Positions 7,922 to 16,883 of a stretch of 38,321 nucleotides of DNA are shown here, piece by piece. This DNA is from Spongiibacteraceae bacterium. GTDB lineage: Bacteria; Pseudomonadota; Gammaproteobacteria; Pseudomonadales; PIVM01. The translations under genes were made by a program, and so were the position numbers. The stretch's first letter is position 1. Every line of letters starts with the position of its first letter. The stretch covers positions 1-38,321 of the forward strand of contig JAUXDF010000003.1 in assembly GCA_030618505.1 (NCBI GenBank), in the 5' to 3' direction. The notes under the pieces were generated by a model. The model ran no database searches. It had not been told where the DNA came from and saw only the letters and a list, made by a program, of their open reading frames with translations.

Positions 7922-9286
7922 TTACGATTTTTTTACTGGTCGCTGCCAGCTTGTAATGTTTTTTTGTTTACCACGTGCAACAGCAAGGTTGTTATCACTC
8001 ACTTCTCTGGTAATAGTTGAACCTGCACCAACGGTAGCTTCTTTGCCAATAGTAACGGGGGCAACCAATGAGGTGTTGGAACCAATAAATGCGCCATCAT
8101 TAATTTTAGTTTTGAATTTATTAACGCCATCATAATTGCAGGTTATCGTGCCAGCGCCAATATTTACACCACTACCGATTTCTGCATCTCCAATATAACT
8201 GAGATGGCTTACTTTGGAGCCTTCGCCAATAATGGTTTTTTTGGTTTCTACAAAATTACCAATTTTTGCTTTTTCTGCCAATTGACTACCTGGTCGCAAA
8301 CGAGCAAAGGGGCCAATAACACAATCAGCGGCAACGCTGGCCTGTTCCAAAATACTGTTAGCTTTTATTTCTACATTATCGCCAATACTGCTGTCGCTGA
8401 TAATACAGTTAGAGGCTATTGTTACATTGTCTCCAATACTAACCTTTCCTTCAAATATCACATTGGTATCAATAATTACGTCGGTACCGACAGTGATTTC
8501 GCCACGCAAATCAAAGCGTGAAGGATCTTTTAAAGTGACGCCCTGCTCCTGAAGTTCTCTCGCCTGGCATAACTGAAACCATCGCTCGAGGTCCGAAAGC
8601 TGAAGACGATTATTGACACCCTGCACTTCTTGCTCGGAATCAGGATGAACCGTCTTTATTTCAATACCCTGATTGGCCGCCATCTCAATAATATCGGTAA
8701 GGTAATACTCCCCCTGAGCATTATTATTCGATAATTTTGGCAACCATTCTCGTAAATGACTGGATTTTACTGCCAGTATGCCTGTATTGATTTCACGTAT
8801 ATTTAACTGAGCCGTATCCGCATCTTTATGCTCAACAATAGCCGTTACTGAGCCTGAAGCTGAACGAACAATTCGCCCATAACCAGCAGCGTCATCGAGT
8901 TCCACCGTTAGCAATGCAATTGATTGCTCTGTCACCAATGAAACCATACTTTTAAGGGTCGATAGGCGAGTAAGCGGAACATCACCATAGAGAATTAATG
9001 TAATACTGTCCTCTTTTAAAAAAGGCAGCGCCTGCTGTACAGCATGTCCTGTTCCCAGTTGCTGCTGCTGGGTAATCCATTGGATATCTTCGTTAACGAA
9101 GCGCTCTTTTACTAAGTCCGCACCATGGCCAATAATAACCTGTAAATGCGTGTGTTCCAGCTGCTGTGCAGTATCAATAACATGTTTTAGCAACGATTTT
9201 CCGGCAAGATCATGTAAGACTTTCGGCAACTTTGATCGCATTCTACTGCCTTGACCCGCTGCCAGAATAACAACATCTATGTTCAT
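7922..9286 (-). CDS. glmU: Bifunctional GlcNAc-1-P uridyltransferase / glucosamine-1-P acetyltransferase
   Basis: GlmU acetylates glucosamine-1-phosphate and then couples it to UTP to give UDP-GlcNAc. The 454-residue protein has the N-terminal pyrophosphorylase domain with the nucleotide-binding LAAGQGSRMRSKLPKVL motif at residues 8-24. The C-terminal left-handed beta-helix (about 250-430) is built of hexapeptide repeats such as IGDNVTIASNCI. The acetyltransferase region includes RLRPGSQL, NFVETKK and GDAEIGSGVNIGAGTITCNYDG. AAGGAA lies 7 nt upstream of the ATG. It is separated from atpC by 143 bp containing the atp terminator, so it probably has its own promoter in 9287-9376. Confidence 0.99.
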   Translation of the reverse strand: MNIDVVILAAGQGSRMRSKLPKVLHDLAGKSLLKHVIDTAQQLEHTHLQVIIGHGADLVKERFVNEDIQWITQQQQLGTGHAVQQALPFLKEDSITLILYGDVPLTRLSTLKSMVSLVTEQSIALLTVELDDAAGYGRIVRSASGSVTAIVEHKDADTAQLNIREINTGILAVKSSHLREWLPKLSNNNAQGEYYLTDIIEMAANQGIEIKTVHPDSEQEVQGVNNRLQLSDLERWFQLCQARELQEQGVTLKDPSRFDLRGEITVGTDVIIDTNVIFEGKVSIGDNVTIASNCIISDSSIGDNVEIKANSILEQASVAADCVIGPFARLRPGSQLAEKAKIGNFVETKKTIIGEGSKVSHLSYIGDAEIGSGVNIGAGTITCNYDGVNKFKTKINDGAFIGSNTSLVAPVTIGKEATVGAGSTITREVSDNNLAVARGKQKNITSWQRPVKKS

Positions 9287-9376
9287 ATACTTTCCTTAAA
9301 GCCTAATGATTCTTTTATGCTATGCCTTCAACTATAAATTAAAAAGTTGCTGCATGAAACTGTAACGCTTAAACCA

Positions 9377-9412
9377 AAAAAGGGTAGCCTAAGCCACCCT
9401 TTTTTATTATTT
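9377..9412 (-). terminator. Intrinsic terminator of the atp operon
   Basis: The minus strand reads AAGGGTGGC-TTAG-GCTACCCTT followed by more T: a 9-bp stem with one G-U wobble, a 4-nt loop and a T-run. It begins about 20 bp after the atpC stop and separates the atp operon from glmU-glmS. Confidence 0.85.
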
Positions 9413-9429
9413 TCTCTTCAACTTGTGAC

Positions 9430-9858
9430 TTATTGGCCGAGCTTTTTACGAATCTGCTGCAAGGTTCTCAACTGTGCCGCCGCCTCTGCCAACTGGGTTG
9501 CTGCTCTAGTGTAATCAAAGTCTGCACTTTGATTAGCAAGGGCCTGCTCGGCTTCTTTCTGTGCTTCAAGTGCTGCTGCTTCATCAACATCACCAGCACG
9601 CAAGGCAGTATCTGCCAAAATTGATACGACGCCAGGCTGAACTTCCAGATAACCACCGGAAACGTAATACACCTGCTCTTCTTCCTCACCCTCAACTCTC
9701 AGTCGTACTGGACCTGGGATAAGTGAAGTCAAAAGGGGCGCATGCCCGTAGTAAATACCAAGATCACCCAGAGCACCGGTGGCAATAACAACCTCCACCA
9801 AACCCGAGAATATCTCTTGCTCTGCACTGACTATATCGCAATGGATAGTCATAGCCAT
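9430..9858 (-). CDS. atpC: F1Fo ATP synthase subunit epsilon
   Basis: The 142-residue epsilon subunit is part of the F1 central stalk and can inhibit ATP hydrolysis. The N-terminal beta-sandwich (about 1-85) has MTIHCDIVSAEQEIFSG and DLGIYYGHAPLLTSLIPG. A C-terminal helical hairpin rich in Ala, Gln and Glu follows (about 90-140). It is the last gene of the atp operon, 40 bp after atpD and just before the terminator. Confidence 0.98.
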   Translation of the reverse strand: MAMTIHCDIVSAEQEIFSGLVEVVIATGALGDLGIYYGHAPLLTSLIPGPVRLRVEGEEEEQVYYVSGGYLEVQPGVVSILADTALRAGDVDEAAALEAQKEAEQALANQSADFDYTRAATQLAEAAAQLRTLQQIRKKLGQ

Positions 9859-9898
9859 ATCTTATCCTCAATTAGCGTAAGTAACGCACCCGCGCTAC

Positions 9899-11296
9899 TT
9901 ATATGCTCTTCGCTTTTTCAATTGCTTCATCAATGGTGCCGACCATGTAGAAGGCCTGCTCAGGCAAGCTATCATACTCACCCTCTAAAATTCCCTTAAA
10001 ACCGCGGATGGTATCCTTCAAGGAAACATACTTACCGGGAGAACCGGTGAATATTTCAGCAACATGGAAAGGCTGGGACAAGAAGCGCTCAATCTTACGG
10101 GCACGGCTTACAGTCTGCTTATCTTCTTCAGATAGCTCGTCCATACCAAGGATGGCGATGATATCTTTTAATTCCTTATAACGCTGCAGTACTGACTGTA
10201 CACCACGAGCAATATCATAGTGCTCTTGACCAATAATCAGCGGATCAAGCTGGCGAGAAGTCGAATCCAGCGGATCAACCGCAGGATAGATACCTTTTGC
10301 TGCAATATCACGACTCAATACAACTGTTGAGTCCAAGTGAGCAAAAGTGGTAGCGGGTGATGGATCGGTCAAATCATCAGCAGGTACATAAACCGCCTGG
10401 ATTGAAGTAATAGATCCGGTCTTAGTGGAGGTAATACGCTCCTGCAATACACCCATCTCTTCTGCTAGTGTTGGCTGATAACCAACCGCTGATGGCATAC
10501 GGCCCAGCAGAGCGGATACTTCTGTTCCCGCTAAGGTATAACGATAAATGTTATCAATAAATAACAGTACATCTTTACCATCATCACGGAATTTTTCAGC
10601 CATGGTCAAACCGGTCAGCGCTACACGCAAACGGTTTCCAGGGGGCTCATTCATCTGACCATAAACCATGGCAACTTTTGATTTGGTAAACTCTTCAACG
10701 TTTACAACACCGGCTTCCTGCATCTCAAAGTAGAAATCGTTACCTTCACGCGTACGCTCACCAACACCGGCAAATACGGACAAACCACTGTGCTCGGTCG
10801 CGATGTTATTGATCAGCTCCATCATGTTAACGGTTTTACCAACACCGGCTCCACCGAACAAACCTACTTTACCACCCTTGGCAAAAGGACAAACCAGATC
10901 GATAACCTTGATGCCAGTTTCCAATAACTCATCGGAAGCTGACAGCTCGTCATAGGCAGGTGATTTACGGTGAATAGAAGCACGCTCCTTCTCGCCGATG
11001 TCTCCACACTCATCAATAGGATTACCCAATACATCCATAATACGACCGAGTGTTTCTACACCAACGGGTACAGCAATAGGCGCTTTGCTATTTTCTACCG
11101 TAAGACCACGACAGACTCCTTCGGAAGCACCCATCGCAATGGTACGAACAACACCGTCGCCCAATTGTTGCTGTACTTCCAGAGTAAGACCCCTCTCTGT
11201 TACCATCAAGGCATCATAGACTTGGGGGACAGAATCGCGGGGAAATTCCACGTCGATAACGGCTCCAATGATTTGTACGATACGTCCGCTACTCAT
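9899..11296 (-). CDS. atpD: F1Fo ATP synthase subunit beta
   Basis: This 465-residue subunit is the catalytic beta subunit, where ATP is made in F1. The P-loop GGAGVGKT lies near residue 150, the catalytic glutamate is in the GERTREGNDFYFEM segment, and the DELSEED regulatory loop lies near residue 390. The nearly invariant ALLGRMPSAVGYQPTLAEEMG region is also present. The length is normal and nothing is missing. It lies between atpG and atpC in the standard order, 100 bp after atpG. Confidence 0.99.
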   Translation of the reverse strand: MSSGRIVQIIGAVIDVEFPRDSVPQVYDALMVTERGLTLEVQQQLGDGVVRTIAMGASEGVCRGLTVENSKAPIAVPVGVETLGRIMDVLGNPIDECGDIGEKERASIHRKSPAYDELSASDELLETGIKVIDLVCPFAKGGKVGLFGGAGVGKTVNMMELINNIATEHSGLSVFAGVGERTREGNDFYFEMQEAGVVNVEEFTKSKVAMVYGQMNEPPGNRLRVALTGLTMAEKFRDDGKDVLLFIDNIYRYTLAGTEVSALLGRMPSAVGYQPTLAEEMGVLQERITSTKTGSITSIQAVYVPADDLTDPSPATTFAHLDSTVVLSRDIAAKGIYPAVDPLDSTSRQLDPLIIGQEHYDIARGVQSVLQRYKELKDIIAILGMDELSEEDKQTVSRARKIERFLSQPFHVAEIFTGSPGKYVSLKDTIRGFKGILEGEYDSLPEQAFYMVGTIDEAIEKAKSI

Positions 11297-11396
11297 TTCC
11301 GATTCCTCTTAAACCAAGTTTTAATTCTTTTATAAAGGGGTGAAAACTACTAACCCTTTATCTAAACTGTATATTACTGCTTGTCTTATGCGCTGC

Positions 11397-12260
11397 TTAG
11401 GAAATCGCCGAAGCACCACTTACTATTTCTGAAAGTTCCTGGGTAATCGATGCCTGGCGCGCTTTGTTATAAATAAGCTCCAGACCATCAATCAGGTCTC
11501 CGGCATTATCGGTGGCATTTTTCATTGCCAGCATGCGTGCTGCCTGCTCGCAAGCGCCGTTTTCAACCACGGCCTGATATACCTGGGATTCGATATAACG
11601 GGCAAATAAACCATCCAACAAATCGCGAGCATCGGGCTCGTAGATATAATCCCAATGATGTTTCATGTCTTCGCTTTGTTCAGCTTCTAAAGGCAGTAGC
11701 TGCGATACACCTGGATTCTGTGTCATGGTGTTAATGAACTCATTACCCACCAAGAACAGCTTATCGATTTTTCCTTCACTAAAACCGTCAAGCATGACCT
11801 TCACGCCACCGATCAGATCGGCAACATCCGGAGTTTCACCCAGATCCCTTATTGCGGCTATAACATTACCACCGTAACTCTTAAAAAATGCCGCCGCTTT
11901 AGCGCCCACTAAACAAAGATCGATCTCTACATTACTGTCGTGCCATTGTTTCATTGCTTTAATGGAGGCCTTAAACAAGTTAATGTTTAAACCTCCACAT
12001 AAACCACGATCAGACGAAACGATAATAAAGCCAACTCGCTTTACATCACGCTCCTGCATAAACTTGTGCTTGTATTCCGGTGTAGCATTAGCAACATGGC
12101 CAATAACCTGGCGTATACGCTGGGAATAAGGCTTACCCAATTGCATGCGTTCCTGTGCCTTGCGCATTTTACTCGCAGCAACCATCTCCATTGCGCTCGT
12201 AATTTTCTGCGTACTCTTAATACTGCCGATCTGAGTACGTATTTCTTTTCCGCCAGCCAT
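11397..12260 (-). CDS. atpG: F1Fo ATP synthase subunit gamma
   Basis: Gamma is the rotating shaft that couples proton flow to catalysis. The 287-residue protein has the N-terminal helix MAGGKEIRTQIGSIKSTQKI, the SDRGLCGGLN motif near residue 85, and the C-terminal helix with ARQASITQELSEIVSGA. These are the two coiled-coil ends that enter the alpha3-beta3 ring. It sits between atpA (101 bp upstream) and atpD (100 bp downstream). Confidence 0.99.
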   Translation of the reverse strand: MAGGKEIRTQIGSIKSTQKITSAMEMVAASKMRKAQERMQLGKPYSQRIRQVIGHVANATPEYKHKFMQERDVKRVGFIIVSSDRGLCGGLNINLFKASIKAMKQWHDSNVEIDLCLVGAKAAAFFKSYGGNVIAAIRDLGETPDVADLIGGVKVMLDGFSEGKIDKLFLVGNEFINTMTQNPGVSQLLPLEAEQSEDMKHHWDYIYEPDARDLLDGLFARYIESQVYQAVVENGACEQAARMLAMKNATDNAGDLIDGLELIYNKARQASITQELSEIVSGASAIS

Positions 12261-12361
12261 CTCTTCCCACCTGAACCTTGTTAAATAAGGTACAACTAAA
12301 TCTTATCGATTTAGCTTATAACAAGCCAGTCAAAGACTAAGTCTTTGACCGTACCGGATTT

Positions 12362-13906
12362 CTACCAAGTCTGGGTAGACTTGAATTTTTCTATTGCTTC
12401 TTTGAACTTGCCTTCAAACTCATCATTCCAGTTACCAGAGCTAACAATTGCTTTCATGGTGTCGGCAAATTCGCTGTTAGCAAAAGACAATAACGCTGAT
12501 TCAAAAGCGCCAATCTTTTCTACAGCCACATCTTTAAGGTGGCCTTCGTTAGCGGCATAAACCATCAAACCCATTTCAGCAACATTCATTGGAGAATACT
12601 GCTTTTGCTTCATCAATTCGGTAACGCGCTCTCCATGATCGAGCTGCGCACGAGTGGCTTCATCAAGGTCGGAAGCAAACTGGGAGAAAGCGGCCAATTC
12701 ACGATACTGGGCCAGCGCAGTACGAATACCACCGGACAGTTTCTTCATAACTTTGGTCTGCGCGGCACCACCAACACGAGATACGGATATACCCGCGTTC
12801 ATCGCTGGACGAATACCAGCGTTAAACATATCCGCTTCCAGGAATATCTGTCCGTCAGTAATTGAAATTACGTTGGTTGGTACGAATGCAGATACGTCGC
12901 CCGCTTGAGTTTCGATAATTGGCAGTGCGGTCAATGAACCGGTTTTGCCTTTTACTTCACCATCGGTGAATTTCTCTACGTAATTGGCATTAACTCGCGA
13001 GGCGCGCTCTAGCAAACGTGAGTGGAGATAGAATACATCACCAGGATACGCTTCACGTCCTGGTGGACGGCGTAGCAAGAGTGAAATCTGACGATAGGCC
13101 CAGGCTTGTTTAGTCAGGTCATCAAAAATAATCAGTGCATCTTCACCACGGTCACGATAGTACTCACCCATCGAAGCTCCAGCAAAAGGCGCCAAATATT
13201 GCATGGCAGCAGGATCCGATGCGGTAGCAGCAACAATAATGGTGTGATCCATAGCGCCATGCTCTTCGAGTTTTCGCACAACAGCAGCAATAGAAGAGGC
13301 TTTCTGTCCGATCGCTACATAGATACACTTAATACCAGAGTCTTTCTGGTTAATAATTGCATCAATGGCTATCGCACTCTTACCAATCTGACGGTCACCG
13401 ATAATCAACTCGCGCTGACCACGACCGATGGGCACCATTGCATCTACAGCTTTTAAACCAATCTGCACCGGCTGATCAACCGATTGGCGATCAATTACAC
13501 CGGGGGCTACTTTTTCGATAGCATCGGTCAGTTTAGCATTAACCGAGCCTTTTCCATCAATGGGGCTACCCAATGCGTCTACTACACGACCTTGTAATTC
13601 AGGCCCGACCGGTACTTCAAGAATTCGGCCAGTACACTTACAGCTCTGACCTTCGGCCAGACTGCGGTAGTCGCCCAAAATTACTGCGCCAACGGAGTCT
13701 CTTTCGAGGTTCAAAGCCATGCCATAGACACCGCCTTCAAACTCTATCATTTCGCCGTACATTACGTCGGCAAGACCATGGATTCGAATGATACCGTCGG
13801 TTACGGAAACAACGGTACCTTCGTTGCGGGCCTCAGTAGATACATCGAGTTCGTCGATGCGCTGCTTGATTATTTCGCTAATCTCGGATGGATTCAGCTG
13901 CTGCAT
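12362..13906 (-). CDS. atpA: F1Fo ATP synthase subunit alpha
   Basis: The non-catalytic nucleotide-binding alpha subunit has 514 residues. Its N-terminus LNPSEISEIIKQRI contacts delta. The P-loop GDRQIGKSAIAIDAI lies near residue 170, and PGREAYPGDVFYLHSRLLERA carries conserved interface residues. The VGGAAQTKVMKKLSGG segment contains the catalytic arginine finger. It lies 16 bp after atpH in the operon and is complete. Confidence 0.99.
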   Translation of the reverse strand: MQQLNPSEISEIIKQRIDELDVSTEARNEGTVVSVTDGIIRIHGLADVMYGEMIEFEGGVYGMALNLERDSVGAVILGDYRSLAEGQSCKCTGRILEVPVGPELQGRVVDALGSPIDGKGSVNAKLTDAIEKVAPGVIDRQSVDQPVQIGLKAVDAMVPIGRGQRELIIGDRQIGKSAIAIDAIINQKDSGIKCIYVAIGQKASSIAAVVRKLEEHGAMDHTIIVAATASDPAAMQYLAPFAGASMGEYYRDRGEDALIIFDDLTKQAWAYRQISLLLRRPPGREAYPGDVFYLHSRLLERASRVNANYVEKFTDGEVKGKTGSLTALPIIETQAGDVSAFVPTNVISITDGQIFLEADMFNAGIRPAMNAGISVSRVGGAAQTKVMKKLSGGIRTALAQYRELAAFSQFASDLDEATRAQLDHGERVTELMKQKQYSPMNVAEMGLMVYAANEGHLKDVAVEKIGAFESALLSFANSEFADTMKAIVSSGNWNDEFEGKFKEAIEKFKSTQTW

Positions 13907-13922
13907 GCTCTGTTCCTCAATC

Positions 13923-14459
13923 CTACAATTTCATTGATTCTGCAAGCTTGGCCAAACGGCCTCGCACAGAACCGTCAATGACGATGTCGCCGGCACGAAC
14001 TAATATTCCGCCCAGCAAATTTTTGTCTACAACTGTACTTACTCGTATATCGCGTTCCAGCTTTTTACTCAGTGCGTCATCCAGTTTTTGCTGAATATCT
14101 TCACCTAAAGTAAATGCTGTCGAAATCTCGACATCTACCGTACGCTCTTGATTTGCCTTTAAGTCAGCAAAAAGTTGCTGAATTTGAGGCAATAATCTCA
14201 GTCGCTTATTTTCAGCTAATACCGTGACAAAGTTGCGTCCTTTTTCACTCAGTACATCTCCACACACTTCAACCAGCATGTTTGACTGCTGCTGAGATGT
14301 TATAGAAGGTGACGCAATAATCTTTGTTACATTTTCACTCTGGCAAACTGCAGATAATATCGCAATTTGTGTTTCCCAACCCGCAAGATCCTTATCCGCC
14401 ATAGCCTGCTGAAAAACAGCTTTTGCGTAAGGTCGTGCCAAGGTATTTAATTCAGCCAT
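13923..14459 (-). CDS. atpH: F1Fo ATP synthase subunit delta
   Basis: The 178-residue delta subunit links F1 to the peripheral stalk. It begins MAELNTLARPYAKAVFQQA, a typical N-terminal helical bundle, and ends with the conserved GGILVRAGDIVIDGSVRGRLAKLAESM. It follows atpF by 12 bp and precedes atpA by 16 bp, so it is probably translationally coupled with its neighbours. Confidence 0.98.
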   Translation of the reverse strand: MAELNTLARPYAKAVFQQAMADKDLAGWETQIAILSAVCQSENVTKIIASPSITSQQQSNMLVEVCGDVLSEKGRNFVTVLAENKRLRLLPQIQQLFADLKANQERTVDVEISTAFTLGEDIQQKLDDALSKKLERDIRVSTVVDKNLLGGILVRAGDIVIDGSVRGRLAKLAESMKL

Positions 14460-14471
14460 TAGATGCCTCGC

Positions 14472-14942
14472 TTAAAGACCAGCGGCCAGCTTGTCGACCA
14501 AATCTTTATGCGCACTTTCATCAATTGAGACTTCGAGAATTTTCTCAGCCCCAGCCAATGCCAATGCACCCACTTGCGCACGTAACTGCTCTTTTGCGCG
14601 ATTAACCTCTTGGTCAATCTCGGCTTGAGCGGCTTCTTTTAAACGATCACCTTCTAGTCGAGCCTGATCTTTGGACTCATCAACTATTTGGGTAGCTCGT
14701 TTGTTTGCCTGTTCAATAATACTGGTAGCCTCTATTTTGGCTTCATGCATTTTTTGAACGGCGTTCTTTTGTGCTAATTCCAGGTCTAGCTGTGCGCGAT
14801 CTGCTGCGCTCAAACCTTCATCAATAAGCTTTTGACGTTCCTGCATCGCTTCAATGACCGGTGGCCATATGAACTTTTTGCAGAACCAGACAAACATAAC
14901 GAAGCTTATGAGCTGGCCAAGAATTGTTAAATTGATATTCAC
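14472..14942 (-). CDS. atpF: F1Fo ATP synthase subunit b
   Basis: This 156-residue subunit forms the peripheral stalk. A single N-terminal membrane segment (about residues 5-25, LTILGQLISFVMFVWFCKKF) is followed by FIWPPVIEAMQERQKLIDEGL. A long charged coiled coil then runs through about residue 125, ending in the delta-binding helix. The length matches the E. coli protein. It lies between atpE and atpH. Confidence 0.98.
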   Translation of the reverse strand: MNINLTILGQLISFVMFVWFCKKFIWPPVIEAMQERQKLIDEGLSAADRAQLDLELAQKNAVQKMHEAKIEATSIIEQANKRATQIVDESKDQARLEGDRLKEAAQAEIDQEVNRAKEQLRAQVGALALAGAEKILEVSIDESAHKDLVDKLAAGL

Positions 14943-15004
14943 TACAACACCTCTTGCTGTTGTGGAACGTTAGGTCTTAATCAACCCGCGTTTGTAAAAA
15001 CTGT

Positions 15005-15232
15005 TTACAGTGCGAACAGAATGTAAAGACCCAAACCAACACCAATCATAGGTACCGCATCTACAAGACCCATAACGATAAAGAACTGTGTGCGAAGCAT
15101 TGGGATAAGCTCAGGCTGACGCGCTGCGCCTTCCAGGAATTTACTTCCCAAAACACCCACACCTATTGCAGCACCAATTGCGCCCAAACCCATGATCAGG
15201 GCACCTGCTAGAATATTTAAAGAGCCTTCCAT
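15005..15232 (-). CDS. atpE: F1Fo ATP synthase subunit c
   Basis: The 75-residue proteolipid forms the rotor ring. Two membrane helices flank the polar loop ARQPE (37-41). The proton-carrying carboxylate is Asp58 in GLVDAVPMIG, and the first helix has the small-residue repeat GAIGAAIGVGVLG. I see no sodium-binding set of residues, so a proton-coupled enzyme is expected. It sits between atpB and atpF. Confidence 0.98.
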   Translation of the reverse strand: MEGSLNILAGALIMGLGAIGAAIGVGVLGSKFLEGAARQPELIPMLRTQFFIVMGLVDAVPMIGVGLGLYILFAL

Positions 15233-15262
15233 TATTTTCTCCTGATAAGACTAATGGTTATG

Positions 15263-15296
15263 GTTAATTTAAAATCGTTAATTTAAAATCGTTAAT
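15263..15296. repeat. Tandem 14-bp repeat between atpB and atpE
   Basis: GTTAATTTAAAATC occurs twice in a row (15263-15276 and 15277-15290), and a partial third copy runs into the atpB stop codon. It sits in the short atpB-atpE gap and could be replication slippage. Whether it affects translation of atpE, which needs high stoichiometry, is unknown. Confidence 0.85.
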
Positions 15297-16164
15297 GTGA
15301 ATCGTAAGCCATTGCTAAATAAACCACTGTCAACACCATAAAAATAAATGCCTGCAGTGTGATTATTAATACGTGGAATATTGCCCAAGGTAATGACAGT
15401 AACCACTGACCCCAGAAGGGTAACAAAGCTATCAGTATAAATACCATTTCACCAGCATACATGTTGCCGAACAGTCGTAAACCGAGTGATAGTGGTTTGG
15501 CTAATAGGCCAATCATTTCCAGAAACAGATTAAAAGGCATCGCCCATTTAGGCAGTGGCTGGAATGCCAGTTCCGCAAAGAATCCACCGACACCCTTCTC
15601 TTTAAAACTGTAATAAAGAATCAATGCGAAAATACCCAGTGCCATACCCATAGTCGCATTAACATCGGTGGTGGGTACCACTTTCATAAAGTGTATACCC
15701 ATCATTCCAGCTAGATGAGGGATCCAGTCTACCGGAATAAGATCCATCAGGTTCATCAGAAATACCCAGACGAAGATGGTTAAACCCAAGGGTGCTACCA
15801 TGGCATTTTTATGGGTAAAAATGCTTTTAACATTCTCATCAATAAAATCGACGATCATTTCAACAAAATTTTGCAAACCACCAGGTACGCCAGTTGTAAC
15901 ATGTTTAGCTGCACGGCCAAAAATAAAACAAAACAGTGCTCCGAGGATCAGCGACCAGGCCATGGTGTCCACATGGATAGCCATAAACCCCATATCAGCG
16001 GCTTCTTTGGCATCATGGGCCATTACCCAGGAGTCTGAAGTCAATGTACTAGTACCACCATCGCCTTCGCCATGACGTACGTAACCTGCAGGCAACTTGC
16101 CATAGGTAAGGTTGGTTAGGTGGTGAGCTATATATTCGCTGGAAGTTAGAGTATCGCCTGCCAT
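15292..16164 (-). CDS. atpB: F1Fo ATP synthase subunit a
   Basis: Subunit a provides the two proton half-channels of Fo. The 290-residue protein has about five or six membrane segments, with the functional arginine in LSLGLRLFGNMYAGEM near residue 225. The FVWVFLMNLMDLIPVDW segment and the C-terminal LQAFIFMVLTVVYL helix are conserved. It follows atpI by 10 bp. Confidence 0.98.
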   Translation of the reverse strand: MAGDTLTSSEYIAHHLTNLTYGKLPAGYVRHGEGDGGTSTLTSDSWVMAHDAKEAADMGFMAIHVDTMAWSLILGALFCFIFGRAAKHVTTGVPGGLQNFVEMIVDFIDENVKSIFTHKNAMVAPLGLTIFVWVFLMNLMDLIPVDWIPHLAGMMGIHFMKVVPTTDVNATMGMALGIFALILYYSFKEKGVGGFFAELAFQPLPKWAMPFNLFLEMIGLLAKPLSLGLRLFGNMYAGEMVFILIALLPFWGQWLLSLPWAIFHVLIITLQAFIFMVLTVVYLAMAYDSH

Positions 16165-16174
16165 GCTTAGCTAT

Positions 16175-16588
16175 CTATCTCTTTGAATGACTATAGTGAG
16201 TAGAGCCTTTTGACTGCAGTAATACCGCTGCGCCAATCGTTCCTACTAATAAAGTAACAACAAAACCAATTAACAAAGCTACTGTGTGCAGGGGTTCTAT
16301 AAATTTGAACACCATTGCCATCAGTATTGCCATTACAGCAAATTTTCCAATCTCGGCCTTGTAAAATGAGCCGAGTACCTTATTGGCATAGCGCGTTCCG
16401 TTGTAACGAAACGCTCTCCAGCCAAAATAAGTATTTCCTGCAGTAACAACCAAAGCGCCCAAAGCCGCTGAAATTGCTGCTGTGACTCCTGAAATACTAA
16501 ACAAGACAGCTAGCAGCGCAGTTGTTAATAATTGTAAAAGTATTAAGCGATGTAGCGGTGGTTTAGCAATGACGGATGAGTGTTTCAT
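16175..16588 (-). CDS. atpI: ATP synthase accessory protein I
   Basis: AtpI is a small membrane protein at the head of many atp operons, linked to c-ring assembly or Mg2+ handling in other bacteria. The 137-residue product has four hydrophobic segments (about 15-32, 35-52, 73-92 and 98-120), the conserved NTYFGWRAFRY, and a charged C-terminal tail. It is the first gene of the atp operon here. Confidence 0.92.
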   Translation of the reverse strand: MKHSSVIAKPPLHRLILLQLLTTALLAVLFSISGVTAAISAALGALVVTAGNTYFGWRAFRYNGTRYANKVLGSFYKAEIGKFAVMAILMAMVFKFIEPLHTVALLIGFVVTLLVGTIGAAVLLQSKGSTHYSHSKR

Positions 16589-16883
16589 GTTCTTTTAGCC
16601 TTATTATGAGCCTACCTCGCCACAACAAAGCCACACTGCCTTCCAGATAGTTACAAGAAACCCTGAAACTATATTGATTACCCCAACCCTACCTTTTACA
16701 AATACTGCCTCGTTAGCCCTAAGCTAACGGGGGCGCATTATAAGGAATACGGATTAGGGAATCAACTGCTACTGCGCCAATGATGCACCCAAATCCGGTA
16801 GCCGCACCATTTTGGTTCTTAATACCGATATTCATCACTGGTTTTACTAATTGGATAGGGATTCAATGGTGGTTTGGGTAAAA
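16589..16883. promoter_or_regulatory. Intergenic region upstream of the atp operon
   Basis: The 295 bp between parB and atpI hold no supported gene. A perfect 7-bp inverted repeat, CGTTAGC (16711-16717) and GCTAACG (16723-16729), lies in the middle but has no T-run on either side. The atp operon promoter must lie here, though I could not single out a convincing -35/-10 pair. Confidence 0.4.

Noticed and set aside
7960..7985. parS-like sequence in glmU (TTTACCACGTGCAACA)
   Set aside because: The left arm differs from TGTTNCACGTGNAACA at several positions, so it is probably only a CACGTG by chance.
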